Below, one piece after another: positions 12,234 through 24,039 of a stretch of DNA of 64,000 bases. Where the stretch lies: positions 114,194 to 178,193 of the forward strand of contig JAJEKB010020675.1 of the NCBI GenBank assembly GCA_022393335.1, read 5' to 3'. Position numbers and translations under genes: made by a program. Below the pieces are notes generated by a model, which was not told the origin of the DNA, searched no databases, and worked only from the letters and a program-made list of their open reading frames with translations. Position 1 is the stretch's first letter, and the number at the start of each line of letters is the position of its first letter. Origin of the DNA: Macrotrachela quadricornifera. Its lineage: Eukaryota; Rotifera; Eurotatoria; Philodinida; Philodinidae.

Positions 12234-12689
12234 TCAATAAAAACATCACCTATATATATTTTATCGAGTCACAAAAAAAAAAGAAATACCTGCAATTGTA
12301 AATCGTTCCATTCTTTGGAAGTGATCGTTGCGTTCGATAATATAATTATGATGAAAATGAATAGACAAAAAATATTAGAAAGTAAACCATGATAGTTAAC
12401 TATGTAGTCACACTATCACAAAGGCATCTGGGTAAGCTTCTTCAAATATTTTCTTCGTGAATGTGTGCGATAACATTTATTTTCTTTAAGTGTATTTTGT
12501 CTCCTGTTCTATGCCAATGCATAGTCAGATGTTAGGTATCAGTTTTCAATCAATTCATTGATTATAAGTAACAATACATTTCGATATTCTTTTCCAGAGG
12601 ATTATTTTTTTTTGAAAAAGAAAATAATTAACAAACTTGCATCGTCAAGAATGAAAATGAAGCTACTTACATAGAACACTAGGAAATAT

Positions 12690-13640
12690 TCTTTGCCCGC
12701 CCTCGAGACAAATATTTAGAGCTTGGTTCTAGTGTATCTTTTCAAAGTACCCTTCCTGTGCATCAATGTACATGTGCATACGAATAAATCAGTCCGTGAA
12801 GCAGTTTTTGAAATGCTCCTTTGTGAATCTGTCAATGGTTTGATTTAAGACATTCTTACACGTAGTTGATTTTTCAGTTTGAAGAATAAGAAAAAGTCAC
12901 ATGGGCCTAAATCTGAAGAATATGGTGGATTTTGATATGATTCGACATGATTTTCGATCAAAATTCGTTAGTAATCCAGACTCGATGTGGCCTTCAATTA
13001 TCATCATGAAGAATCAGCCCACGAATCGTCTCACCAGACTCGAATGGTATCGACTCGATTACACCATATTTTATGAAGAAAACAGCCACTATTCGTTTGC
13101 CTGAGCTTTTTTTTCGATGAACCTTGGTTGGATGTGGATCAGTTTTTGACACTCAAACTCTGGATTGCTCTTTTGTTTTCAGATCATAATGATGAAACCA
13201 TGATTCATCACTAGTTATAATGTCAAATACACGACGGGATTGATCTTCTTCAAACCTCTTTAGTGATTGCCGACAAAACTGAACATGTAACCATTTTTGA
13301 TCATCAGTCAACTGGTGAGGCACCCATCGAGCGCAAATCTTGTGTAACTTTGAATAATTATGAATGATTGAATTGATTGATGACGAACTAATCCTCAGGA
13401 CATACTCTATTTGTTCGTATGTTGAATGAGGATCATTTTCGATTATTGTTCGAACAGCATCAATTGTTTTTTCGTTGACAGTTGTTGAAGGACAATCTGT
13501 ATGAGTAGCATGTTCAATACTAAAATTATTTCGCAGAAATTCATGAAACCAAGTGAGGGCTGTGCACTCGGAAGGTATTTGGTCCCCTCATGCTTGCATA
13601 AAACAGGCATGGCTGTCTTTGTATAGTAAACTAATTTTCT
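12690..13640 (-). pseudogene. Dead mariner transposase (DD34D type)
   Basis: Read right to left on the minus strand, with several frameshifts and stops: an N-terminal EC-ALTWFHEFLRNNFS region, a second helix-turn-helix (RTIIENDPHSTYEQIEYVL), then SDESWFHHYD with the first catalytic Asp. Next come VAVFFIKYGVIES, a LHDDN segment and PPYSSDLGPCD, the mariner signature carrying the third Asp. The C-terminal YIDAQEGYFEKIH lies near 12740. Triad positions are present, but the frame is broken at least four times. Terminal repeats could not be matched. It is a different lineage from the element at 6951. Confidence 0.85.
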
Positions 13641-13874
13641 AATCATATAATATCATAGTGCGAAATTATTCACGTGAGAATTTAAAATTCATATCGAAGA
13701 TGATGTGAAGATGATCGAAAAGAAATGAAAAAATACAACGATGAATAATACGTGGAAGTCTGAAATTTTGCACATAATCCTAAATATGTTTATACATTAT
13801 AATACAACTAGAGGCCCCTGTGAAAAGGTTAGACTCAAGAGAAAAAAGTGGAGCCCGTGGAGTGCATGCTTCAG

Positions 13875-14042
13875 CTATACCTCCCTGTACCTTCATTGTA
13901 CTTCCCTATGTTCTCACTGTACTTCTTTGTACCTCCTTTGTATTTCCTTGTACGTTCACTATACTTTCCTATACCTCCACTGTGCTTTCCTGTACTTCCC
14001 TATACTTCCACTATTCTTTTCTGTACTTTCTTGTACTTCGAG
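13875..14042. repeat. Pyrimidine-rich ~21-bp minisatellite
   Basis: About eight tandem units of the form TGTACYTCCNNTGTACTTCC repeat with a period near 20-22 bases. The plus strand is strongly C/T-rich, and all three forward frames stay partly open as Cys/Leu/Tyr/Ser-rich runs, which is why spurious frames occur at 13741-14207. It is not a gene. Confidence 0.75.
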
Positions 14043-14604
14043 AGTCTGTTGTTTTTACCCTTGGTTGAACTTCAATACCAGAGGAGAAACCAATTTAACC
14101 ACTTCACCGGCGAATTTTGGACGGGCAAAATTCTTTTGGAGATGAAAACTAATGATAACATTCTTCAAAACTCCCTCCTGAAGAAACAGATAAACTGTGT
14201 TACTTAATTTCGAGTAACTATGAATTAATTTCATCTATACAGTATCATTCTTCTTTCTAACATACTGATCAGTCTTAGTTTACCGTAATTCTGCAACTGA
14301 AAACAAAAAAGTGGTGCATATTTGCATCAGCGCCTTCAAAAGGGTTAATGAACATCAGAAAAAATTTCATGAGTATAAAATATAATATAGATGACTGACA
14401 TCTATCATAATAGATGGACATGTAAAGTTCCTGAAGAAGAAAAACACTTGTATAATATAATATAGATTGTTTAAGAATATTTACTAGTGTGTCGCTTTAT
14501 TTTATAGAAAAATTCAAATCTTGAGCCACCTTGTAATAATTTTTCGTTGTTTTGAATTTTCTTTAAGGTCAATATCTTTGACTGTAAAGAAGAGATGGAT
14601 GTTG

Positions 14605-14833
14605 CCCAGGCAGACAAGCTACGATGAAATAACGCGTAAAAACGCTTGAAAATGTGCGCTTTTTGCGAATTTATTTTCGTTAGCATTTTAACGCGTTTTT
14701 TTCCTGAAAAAAACGACAAAAGTCACGTATTTTAGGAAAAAACGCGTTAAAGTTTTAACGAAAATCAATTCACAAAAAGCGTACATTTTCAAGCGTTTGT
14801 ACGCGTTATTTTATCGTAGCTTGTCTGCCTGGG
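14605..14833. mobile_element. 229-bp palindromic MITE
   Basis: The ends are CCCAGGCAGACAAGCTACGA and its reverse complement, and the arms pair almost to the centre (about 110 bases each), sharing AAATAACGCGTA, AACGCTTGAAAATGT and TTTAACGCGTTTTTT. There is no coding capacity beyond a shadow frame. The element could fold into one long hairpin. No clear target duplication was found. Confidence 0.85.
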
Positions 14834-15656
14834 TGGAACTAAAGATTCTTCTGATTTCGGTTAGAAGAAATGATTCAAATAGTAAAGCGAAAAAAAAGAG
14901 AAAATAACAGCAATGCCATTTCTAAATTGTAAGCATAATAATTAAATCATGTTTGATTCATCAAAAAACTGAACGAAATTAATCAATGTGCCATATAATT
15001 CGTCATACTTCCTGATTATTAGTGTAGTTTTATAAAACTATTTATATTGCTAGAGACTTTTGTCTTACTAAGTTAACTGTTTGAAACTTTTTTAAACATA
15101 TTAAATACAGGATATCCTAAAAGATCATTTTATAGACGTGTATAGCATTATTACCAGAAAAATCTTACTCCAAGATTTTCTTTTGCTGAATGAAACTACC
15201 AGCGAGCTTCTACTTGTATACTAGACAAAAATTTTATTTTTTAAATATAGATAAAAATAATCTCAATTTTTAAAAGATGAAATATTTATAATAACATAAA
15301 TAATATATATTATATAATGTTCTATTATGATCGAACTGTGATTCACAATTGCGAAAAATTACAATGCAATTACGCATAACTACAACGTAGTTGTTAAAAA
15401 ATGACAAATAGGCAAATATTTGATTAAGAATCAATTATTTCTATTTGTTTCTTCTAAAAAAAAAGACGAATTCATTATATACAGAGCAATATATTACGAA
15501 TGAGAATAGCAAAATATAAGTTACGATTAATACATATTGTCTATTCATTTTAATAAGATTTATTAATCGAGAGTCTTATCGTCTATTTTCTTTAATACAT
15601 GTTTAAAAAAAATCAAAAATCAGAATTAAAATCAATAAATATATCTAAATAATTAC
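14834..15656. other. Gene-less AT-rich stretch
   Basis: No frame, RNA gene or clear repeat seen. The right end is the 3' flank of the minus-strand beta-propeller gene. Confidence 0.5.
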
Positions 15657-17259
15657 TTAAGAATCAAGTTGAGGTAAACCAATAATATGTACTGGTACTA
15701 AATCGGGATAAGTTCTCAATAGCCATGACATATAAAGTACTTCGTTACCTATGAGAATAGGACAATGAGCAGTGATTTTTGCATTTGATGGAACATCAAT
15801 ATTAATTCGATTCAATACTGTAGTCGTATCTACGTGAACTCGAGCGACAAACAGAGCCGACAAATGTCCTGGTCGACCAATTGTAGACGAAGAGACAACA
15901 ATAAAAGCAATTTTTGTTTCAGTATTTAGAGCAAGACAACTTGAAACGAGATTATATCGTTCAATTTCATCTTGTGAAGCAATTTGAACTTGCCAGATGG
16001 TGGATCCATATCGATTGATTGCATAAAGATATGGAAGAACAGCAATATACGTAATTCCTTGCTGATCGTCAGCGACTGGTTGAGTAGATTGAGCAGAACT
16101 TTCATATGGTTCCTTCCATTGCCAAAGTAAATGGAAATCACCACTTGCATGAGCATCCCAACCAGAAACAATAAGTGATCCTGTTGTCATCATTGAACTA
16201 AAATTTTGCCATACACGCGTAACAATTGCAGATTCTCGATCAAAAGAATAATATCGATTTCCTCCTGAATTAATATAAACATCTACTAATCTTGTATCTG
16301 CACCATTGACCTTTCGAAAATGATCATCATTTCCAATCCAATAAATTCCAGTACCATCACTATTGTATATTGATTTTGTAGAACATCCAATAACTCCTCG
16401 ATCAATCCAAACAATTTCTAAACTAGTCGTATTAATAACCGCTATTGATTCATTAACTACAGTAGTGAACAAATAAATTGAACCATCATTAATTGATAAT
16501 GGAGATTCTAATGGTTGATAAAGTTGTTTATTTTCTACACATTCTAGAATAGGACGATTTGTTTGAGCATTAGATATACGACAAGCTTTGCCCGAATATG
16601 AGACATTATTAGACCAAGATGATATAAAGAAAACTTGACCACTGTGAGGTGCAATAGTATTTGAAACGCCTGTATTAATCATATCAGGAATAGGTTCAAG
16701 ATATAATTTCCAACGAATTATTCCATTTGATGTCAAACAAAGCAGATAATCAGCTAGATAAAAATAAATTTAAATAAATAATCTATTTATTCAATATAAT
16801 TATGTACGGTTACTGCTACCACTTCGTTTGCTTTTCTAATTTTATTTTAGTTATGCTTCCATTATTCAAGAAATTTCTTTTTAATAAACTCATCTATTTT
16901 AACTAATTTTTGTATCTTAGATAATACAGAAAGAAAAATTAATTTGTATATTAACCTGAATGAGATGGATTTTCACTGATAAATATGTATAGATCACCAT
17001 TTATACCAACTCCTGTTCCTTGAATCGCCATTACTTGCGATGAAGAATTATATATAAAATGCCATGACTTGTTAGTGAAATTTGTTGTTATTGAAGGAAT
17101 TAGTCGTCGAGTATTACAAGGATTTCCCATTGCATGAATCCAACTTCGTTCATAATCATTTTGTGCTTCAATAATACACCAATGAATAAGAATCGAGAAT
17201 ATAATTGCGAAAAGAATGACCGTAATATTCCACAAATGCATATTTTTCTTTTTTTTCAA
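15657..17259 (-). CDS. Membrane-anchored beta-propeller (PQQ/WD-like repeat) protein
   Basis: Two exons on the minus strand, 16956-17259 and 15657-16753, join across a 202-bp intron with matching phase; product 466 aa. After a basic start (MKKKK) a hydrophobic segment at about residues 12-30 can act as signal-anchor or signal peptide. The rest is a string of short beta-strand blades with 'display' patterns such as LYIFISENPS, DYLLCLTSNGIIRW, GSIYLFTTVV, ITYIAVLPYLYAINRYGSTIW and VLYMSWLLRT, each spaced about 40-60 residues and typical of PQQ-like propellers. Several N-x-S/T sites suggest an extracytoplasmic domain. No catalytic quinoprotein residues were recognised, so a binding or scaffold role is more likely than an enzyme. 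The specific function is unknown. Confidence 0.75.
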
Positions 17260-18065
17260 TTTATCTCTTCATTTATAATATATAATAACCTATTTTCAGA
17301 CGAATGGTCTTTTTCCCATAGTTACACTTTTATTTTAAGACTAATAATTGTCCTGTAATGGCAATGTTATTTTTACACAATAGAATAGATGACATGCGGA
17401 AATTATTCGTAGGTTGTCCTTATTCTTCTTTTATTAGAAACAATATTTAATTCAATTGAAAATTTATGTTTGTATTATACAACAGAAGATAAACATGGTA
17501 GCATCAAAATTCTTTCTTCTATGTTGATATGCATTGATATAACACAGGAGACAACCTCCTCAATTTGATGAATAGCAGCAGATGGCATAAAGATTCATGT
17601 GAAAGTTGTTTGAACTATGAAGTGAAACAATTCTGCTATTTGACCCTTTACAAAAAAATTTTTAAATAATGTTATCTTATTTTATGTTCTTTTCTTAGTT
17701 CATTTAATAGGTTTATGGAGTGTTTATCCATTGTAAACAAGGTTCTAAACGCAATTGTTTTTACTTCCTACCCGTAAACTATTATTGTTTTATTATCCAT
17801 ATTCTTTGTATGGAATCACACAAGATAAAAATGTGATAGTTTTAAAAGTTATTCGACAACAAACAGAACGGTTCGAGATACTATTCAAATATATACAGAA
17901 TGACATTTCAATAGTGTTTTTGGGAATGCCAATATTCAAGAAAATTTTGATTAATTAGTTAAACATTTACATGATTTTATAAAATTATTTATTCTCTTTG
18001 AAAGGATAAAAAAAGCTTCAGCATTCTCTCTAGCTGCATTCAATGAACAATATTGTAAATATTAA
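17260..18065. other. Spacer between two minus-strand genes
   Basis: It contains the presumed promoter of the beta-propeller gene and the 3' end of the CDC123-like gene. The frame at 17755-17958 has no domain and was not accepted as a gene. Confidence 0.45.
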
Positions 18066-19310
18066 TTATGACGAAATTTGCGTTTGTATTTCATTTAAAA
18101 ACGTATAATATGGTTTACGATCAGTATCATCAAATACTAAACTATCTTCTGTATTTAGTTTATTTTCTTGAAAAATAAATGTAACATATTCATTAATATT
18201 TGGCAAATAATTTGATCGTATACGTATTTCTATTTCATTTAATTGTCCTGTTAATTGATTAATATCTGTATTCCAATCAAATAAGCTGGCACCAGTACTT
18301 GTTGCAAACGGATTTAATTCAATAACAATACATTCAAATTCATTAGATAATTTATTATCAATTAATCCTATATCAATTATATAATTATGATATATATCAT
18401 TAAATGGTTGAAAAAGTGGTTGAATTATTTCTTGCCAATATTTAATAATTGTATTTTTAATTTGTTGAATTATTTCATCATTTTGTAAATGATAAAATTT
18501 ACAATAATGATTGTATTGTGATATTGCAGTTAATTTTGATTGATAAACAAAACAACGAAATTCCATTGATGGATCTAATAAATTATTCCATTGACGAATT
18601 ATTATATGATTATTCCATTCATAGAGTTGGATATTATTTGGATTACGATCTTTATTATTTTGAACTTCTTCACATCTAAGTGCATCTAATAAATCAATAA
18701 AAACTCTTTCACTGGATAAAATAAGATTTAATACTTCAAATTCATTTGTAACTTGTAAAGATTGAAATTGTGCGTAACAACAAGCAATTAATTGTATATT
18801 TGCTTTACCTTCAATAGTATCATATTCATTTGGATATTTAATTTGTAATCTATTTAATTCTTCATGATAAATTTGAATTAATTTTTGTAAATTTAAAGGA
18901 TCTCCATCTTTTGGACTTCGTGCACTTAAACGAATAAACATACTATTAATTTTTAATTGATTTGTTTTTAAATAAAGTATCTTCTCTTTTAATTCATCTT
19001 GTATTGATTGAATTAATTGTATATCATTGGATTTTAAGAATTTTTTTGAATTATAACGAGTTTGATAATAATTAACAAAAGCTTGAGCAATTGATGAAGA
19101 TATTGGAATAAATTCAGTATAAAATGTTTGACATTGTAAAATTTTATACCATGCTTCAACATCAAAATGAATGTGTTCACATCTCTTTAATAATTTTCTA
19201 TTATATAATAATGTTGAAATATTGTCAGCATTATTATGATCATTTTTAGTAATTGATGTCGATTTATCGTCAATACTATTTCTACGTATCAAACTTCCGA
19301 TTTGTCCCAT
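18066..19310 (-). CDS. CDC123/D123-like ATP-grasp family protein
   Basis: A single-exon frame of 414 aa. Family landmarks of CDC123 (D123) are visible in order: AWYKILQCQTFYTEFIPI (53-70, compare the N-terminal 'AWY' block), FIRLSARSPKDGD (125-137), RQWNNLLDPSMEFRCFVYQ (239-257), KLTAISQYNHY (259-269) and CIVIELNPFATSTGASLFDW (327-346). The last holds the acidic/Asn metal-binding pair of ATP-grasp enzymes. CDC123 proteins help assemble eIF2; this diverged, intronless version with a SARSPKD motif need not do so. The N-terminus MGQIGS fits an N-myristoylation signal, which is not typical of the family. Poly-Asn/Ile/Lys composition reflects the AT bias. Membership is fairly sure, the role is inferred. 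Confidence 0.8.
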   Translation of the reverse strand: MGQIGSLIRRNSIDDKSTSITKNDHNNADNISTLLYNRKLLKRCEHIHFDVEAWYKILQCQTFYTEFIPISSSIAQAFVNYYQTRYNSKKFLKSNDIQLIQSIQDELKEKILYLKTNQLKINSMFIRLSARSPKDGDPLNLQKLIQIYHEELNRLQIKYPNEYDTIEGKANIQLIACCYAQFQSLQVTNEFEVLNLILSSERVFIDLLDALRCEEVQNNKDRNPNNIQLYEWNNHIIIRQWNNLLDPSMEFRCFVYQSKLTAISQYNHYCKFYHLQNDEIIQQIKNTIIKYWQEIIQPLFQPFNDIYHNYIIDIGLIDNKLSNEFECIVIELNPFATSTGASLFDWNTDINQLTGQLNEIEIRIRSNYLPNINEYVTFIFQENKLNTEDSLVFDDTDRKPYYTFLNEIQTQISS

Positions 19311-20912
19311 TATTATTACTACTGTATTAATTGCAAAGTAATTTCAGTTAGATGTACTTATGATAGAATTAATAATTGAGAAAGATTTTTATCTAGTCAT
19401 ATGAAAATTACAATACAGATTGTTTTTTTTTTAATATTTCTGATTCATCGATATGAATCATATTTATTTGCATAAGGTGTTGTTTTTTTTTCTTATATTC
19501 TTCTTTTTCTTTCATCGTTAAATAATGACATCTTTTATAAAACATCCAATATGAACAATATTTTGTTTTTTAATAATAACTTTAATTCCATATAATCAAT
19601 TAATATGAATAAAATATCTTATTATGAAAATAAAGAATAGTTTTAAACCTTTTTAATGTATTTTTGAAAGTTAGATGTCGAAAATGGTACATGTGCAGAA
19701 TGATCACACTGTCGCCTTCACTTTCATTCTGATTAAAGAGAGGGTCTAGAAATTGGAATTGTCGGTAACATGGTACAAACAACGATTTTTTTACTAAAAT
19801 TAACCAGGTAACTATAGTACAAATGATCATCTGAAGACTGATGTAAATGCAGTCATAATAATCATGGGTAAAATGATAATGAAATAATTATAATTCAGAT
19901 AGTGGTGTAAAACGATTTACTAAAGCATTTAATTAGTAAGAATCAGACCAATTCTACCAGTCTAGGGCTAAGTGAATCGTCTAACGATGAACGTTACTTG
20001 TGTGAAATACGTTAATTGAATGTGATGGTATGCTTATTCTGCACATACACCCTCATCGCAATATAACACAAAATACAGACTCACAGGAAATGTAAATCAT
20101 TTCGAAGATCAGCTAATTATATCATTTAAATAACGATTATTGTACAAACGTTGTTTAATTTTTTTTCTTTTCATCTGTACGTAACCATTTCTCCTATCTA
20201 TGAATTAAAGTTAGTTACAAGCACATTTTATGTAAAATGAAAAAATGTCAAAAACATTCAAAAATGCATAATTTGAAAATAAAGAACTTCAGTAATAAAG
20301 ATATGAATATTATTGTTCAATAAATAAATTGTGGTCAAGCAATATAAAGAATTTTCGTTAGAGAATATTTGAATTATTGCAAAGACATCAATGATAAACC
20401 TATTTAAAAAGCATTACCGTTTTCGTACAATAATTTATACGACTCGGATATGCATCATTTGACATAAGTACTTTGACAATAATAATTTAAATGTGACAGA
20501 GTTTTGATTTTTCTTCATTAGTTTAACAGATAATGGTATGAAACAGATACTATATCAACTCCTTGCTTCTCAAGAGTCAATGGCATAGGCATTTGTAGCT
20601 CCATTGCAAAAAATTTAAGAAAACATGAAATTGAAAAACATTCAGAACTATTTCCATAATAATCTTCATAAGCTATCGATTCATAAAAAGAATATTTCCT
20701 TCCATAGCTTCGTCATCGAAATATGAACCATATAAAGTTCCGAATTAAAAAAATAAGTTTTTTTAATCGAAGTTTCCTCTATCTACAAATAACAGAGATT
20801 TTCATTACTGAGGAAGATTAATTAAAAATTGACTCACCATATATTGAATAGAAAAAAAATCATTACTAAACTGTATAATTAGTGAAAAATCACATTTTTA
20901 GGATCTACTTTC
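19311..20912. other. Gene-less stretch upstream of tRNA-His
   Basis: Only short, domain-free frames are present. The stretch should contain the promoter of the minus-strand CDC123-like gene at its left edge. No repeat of note was seen. Confidence 0.5.
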
Positions 20913-20983
20913 GCCGCGGTAGTATAATGGTAGTACATCCGGTTGTGGTCCGGATAACGCAGGTTCGATTCCTGCCCGTGGCA
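20913..20983 (+). tRNA. tRNA-His (GTG)
   Basis: The 71-nt sequence folds as a cloverleaf. The acceptor arms GCCGCGG (20913-20919) and CCGTGGC (20976-20982) pair with one G-U, with discriminator A at 20983. The anticodon stem is CCGG/CCGG around loop TTGTGGT, giving anticodon GTG at 20945-20947 (His). The T arm GCAGG-TTCGATT-CCTGC doubles as the B box. No intron is present. As in other eukaryotes, the extra G-1 would be added after transcription. Confidence 0.96.
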
Positions 20984-20989
20984 TATGAA

Positions 20990-20998
20990 TTTTTTTTT
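20990..20998 (+). terminator. RNA polymerase III terminator of tRNA-His
   Basis: A run of nine T residues begins seven bases after the tRNA 3' end, the usual Pol III stop signal. Confidence 0.75.
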
Positions 20999-21394
20999 GA
21001 TAAAAATTAACAAATATAAGAAAAAAAATTTGGATGAAAGAGTAACTATACAGAATGTCAAAAAATACTAAATTGTTTAATTAGAACAATATTTAAATAA
21101 TAATGTACAAGAAAAAAATGTAGAATTTTTCTTTTTATTCAGAATAAATCCAGTCAAAAATATTAACACAATTCGTTCTTTCTTTTGATTTTGTTATTTA
21201 TTTTTCTTGAAGAGTGTCAAACAAGAAAAATTTTTTCATTAATGATACTTTGTTAACATTTATATTATGTTTTTATTTATCTACTTAGAGGTACTCAAAA
21301 GTAGTGGCGGAGATAACTTATTTTCTTATAGAAAGCTTAAAGAAATTTTCTTCTTTTATCGAATTATAGAGAAAATGGCACTATTTTTCTATGC

Positions 21395-21790
21395 TATCTG
21401 ATTACTCTTCAACTAATAAAATTTCGATAGAAACTGTTTGTTTGCTGAAAACTTAACTAAAATAGCTATACTTTGCATTTCACTTTTAAATCGTTAATAT
21501 GTTGTATCAGAAAATAGAATATACCACATTAATATGCAGCGTGAAAAGCTCTACAATCTGCAAAGCTTACTTTAATTGTTTGCGTTTTGTCTTTAAGAAA
21601 AGGCAAAATTTTATGCAATCAATTTTCTATATTCTATAAAACAAGTAGTCTTATGTAAATTTTAGAGCTTTTCATATTGCATATTATTGTCGTATATTCT
21701 ATTTTTTTTGATACAATATGTTAAGGATTAAAAACTGAATTGAAATTTTATTTTTATATTATTACTTGAAGAATAATCAAATACAGAATA
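21395..21790. mobile_element. ~390-bp imperfect palindromic element (MITE-like)
   Basis: The left half, from GATTACTCTTCAACTAATAA near 21400 through ATGTTGTATCAGAAAATAGA and TGAAAAGCTCTA (to about 21555), is matched in inverted order by the right half (about 21655-21785). No coding frame is present. The arms are clearly alike in the inner 70 bases and weaker outward, so it is an older copy. Confidence 0.7.
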
Positions 21791-22774
21791 ATTTTTCTAA
21801 TAAGTGTTCGAGCACGAACATAGAAAATGATCTGATTTTTAATAGAGAAAAATGATCTAATAAATGAAAAATAGTGCATATTATCCATGAAATCTTTGAA
21901 AAAATTTTAAATGTATCGTCACGTTTAAAAGTTAATTTTATTTCTTCTATTTTTATTCATAAAAAATTTTGTTGTTCTTGTGTTTCAAATTGCTAAAATT
22001 CGTTTTAATTAATTATGACGAACTGGATTCTGCATGAAAATATTTTTACACAAGTAGATTCTTGATATTTACTAATTATTATAATTTTAATCAACATCAG
22101 ATGCATTGCATTGTCGAACCTTGTTAAAAATTTCGCCATAAAACACTTCTGTTCGGTCTTCGATAGCATTTTGTTTATTGTTTCGATATTTTCAAGTTAG
22201 ATATTCAGTAAGTTGTGTTATTCCTCATTTCCAATAGGATTCAGTTTGAACTTCCTCATGAAAATAGTTTTTCTACGTTAATATGGTGTCAAATTTCAGA
22301 AACATCCGAAATTCAATACTAAAAATGATCATAGTCATCAGTATTTACCATCAATAAATTTCATGTTCGATGCACTTTCATCTGATATAAAGTTTGTCAT
22401 AGATATTATTTGAAATTATATCTTTGCCCCTTTGAAAAATATTTTTACGCATCCTATACATAAGATACACTTGAGTAACTGCTTTCCTTTATACAGAACA
22501 AAAAGATTGAACACTGAATGAAGGGCATTATACCTTATTTAGTGTTCGTATTTGGTACTTTTCAACTTTCGAAAAAAAAACCAGTATATAACCAATATTC
22601 GTACGAAGTGATGTTGAGTCTACACATGCAGATCACTATGCTGCAGCATCCCGTTAGTTTTACGTAAGAACAACTTTGAAGCACTGCTACTCAGATTTAA
22701 AAACAATTATATTGATACATATTTTGAAATAGATCTCATAATTTTTGCCGGTGTCGATTTCTACTATCATCATA
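21791..22774. other. Gene-less stretch
   Basis: No gene, RNA or repeat could be supported here. Confidence 0.5.
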
Positions 22775-23033
22775 ATGTAAGGAAAGTTAGCAGCCGATTC
22801 GAGTATTTCCTATAACTATTCGTCTCAGCGATTAAGCCACAGAAGATAAGTAGTAAGCCACCTACAACTCAGCGAGCTCTATCCAACGATACCAAAAAAT
22901 CCGCAAAAAACTCTACTTTATCCCCAGAAAAAACCGAAATACTCCAAAAATCCTATACAATATAACTACCATTTTCCTTCCAACTTATCACGATTCGCCT
23001 GAATACATAAGCCTTCAGTAACAACTACATTTT

Positions 23034-23639
23034 TCGATGCAGAATTCCAAGCTCTATCGATTGGTATATAAACAACCCCGAAAAAATCATTTCCAGCTGC
23101 CCAGCGGCACCAAACCCGACCCCAACCCTCTGTTAAACAGTGACAACCATGACGATTCGCCTCACAGCTTAAGCCACCCGTCAAAAGCACATCAATCGAT
23201 GCAGAATTTCAAGCTCTATCGAATGGTATATGTCTTGCCGAACTTATCGCAAGAAAAATATCACTTTTATAGGTAAAATCCCTCAAAATGATAATATAGG
23301 GATGCCTTTGGGTAGGTATTTGCCATAACTATTCGTTCAGACACATAAGCCACTGGGAATTCATATACCAATCGATGCAGAATTCCCAGCTCTATCGAAT
23401 GGTATATGACTCGCATACCTTCCCTCAAACATAATATCATTTTTATAAGTAAAACCTTTGAAAATGATAGTATAGTGCTGATTTTGGGAAAGTATTTGCC
23501 ATAGCCATTCGTTCAGACACATAAGCCACTGGGAATTCATATACCAATCGATGCAGAATTCCAAGCTCTATCGAATGGTATATGACTCGCATACCTTCCC
23601 TCAAACATAATATCATTTTTATAGGTAAAACCCTTCAAA
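23034..23639 (+). repeat. ~176-bp tandem satellite inside the foldback
   Basis: The phrase TCGATGCAGAATTCCAAGCT recurs (with small changes) at 23034, 23196, 23372 and 23548, spacings of 162, 176 and 176. Each unit also carries GGTATATGACTCGCATACC-like and CATTCGTTCAGACACATAAG-like segments. The array enters the gap, so the copy number is unknown. Confidence 0.85.
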
Positions 23640-24039
23640 NNNNNNNNNNNNNNNNNNNNNNNNNNNNNNNNNNNNNNNNNNNNNNNNNNNNNNNNNNNNN
23701 NNNNNNNNNNNNNNNNNNNNNNNNNNNNNNNNNNNNNNNNNNNNNNNNNNNNNNNNNNNNNNNNNNNNNNNNNNNNNNNNNNNNNNNNNNNNNNNNNNNN
23801 NNNNNNNNNNNNNNNNNNNNNNNNNNNNNNNNNNNNNNNNNNNNNNNNNNNNNNNNNNNNNNNNNNNNNNNNNNNNNNNNNNNNNNNNNNNNNNNNNNNN
23901 NNNNNNNNNNNNNNNNNNNNNNNNNNNNNNNNNNNNNNNNNNNNNNNNNNNNNNNNNNNNNNNNNNNNNNNNNNNNNNNNNNNNNNNNNNNNNNNNNNNN
24001 NNNNNNNNNNNNNNNNNNNNNNNNNNNNNNNNNNNNNNN
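23640..24039. other. Assembly gap (400 N)
   Basis: Exactly 400 N, probably a placeholder of nominal size inside the satellite array. Frames reported across it are meaningless. Confidence 0.99.

Noticed and set aside
12901..13104. 67-codon plus-strand frame MGLNLKNMVDF...
   Set aside because: It is the antisense shadow of the mariner PPYSSDLGP region.
13741..14207. Three overlapping Cys/Leu/Tyr-rich open frames
   Set aside because: All derive from the pyrimidine minisatellite; several frames open at once is a repeat artefact.
14471..14719. 82-codon minus-strand frame
   Set aside because: Overlaps one arm of the 229-bp MITE and has no domain.
23034..23639. CRISPR-like spaced repeats
   Set aside because: Units are long contiguous 176-bp tandem copies without unique spacers, in eukaryotic DNA.
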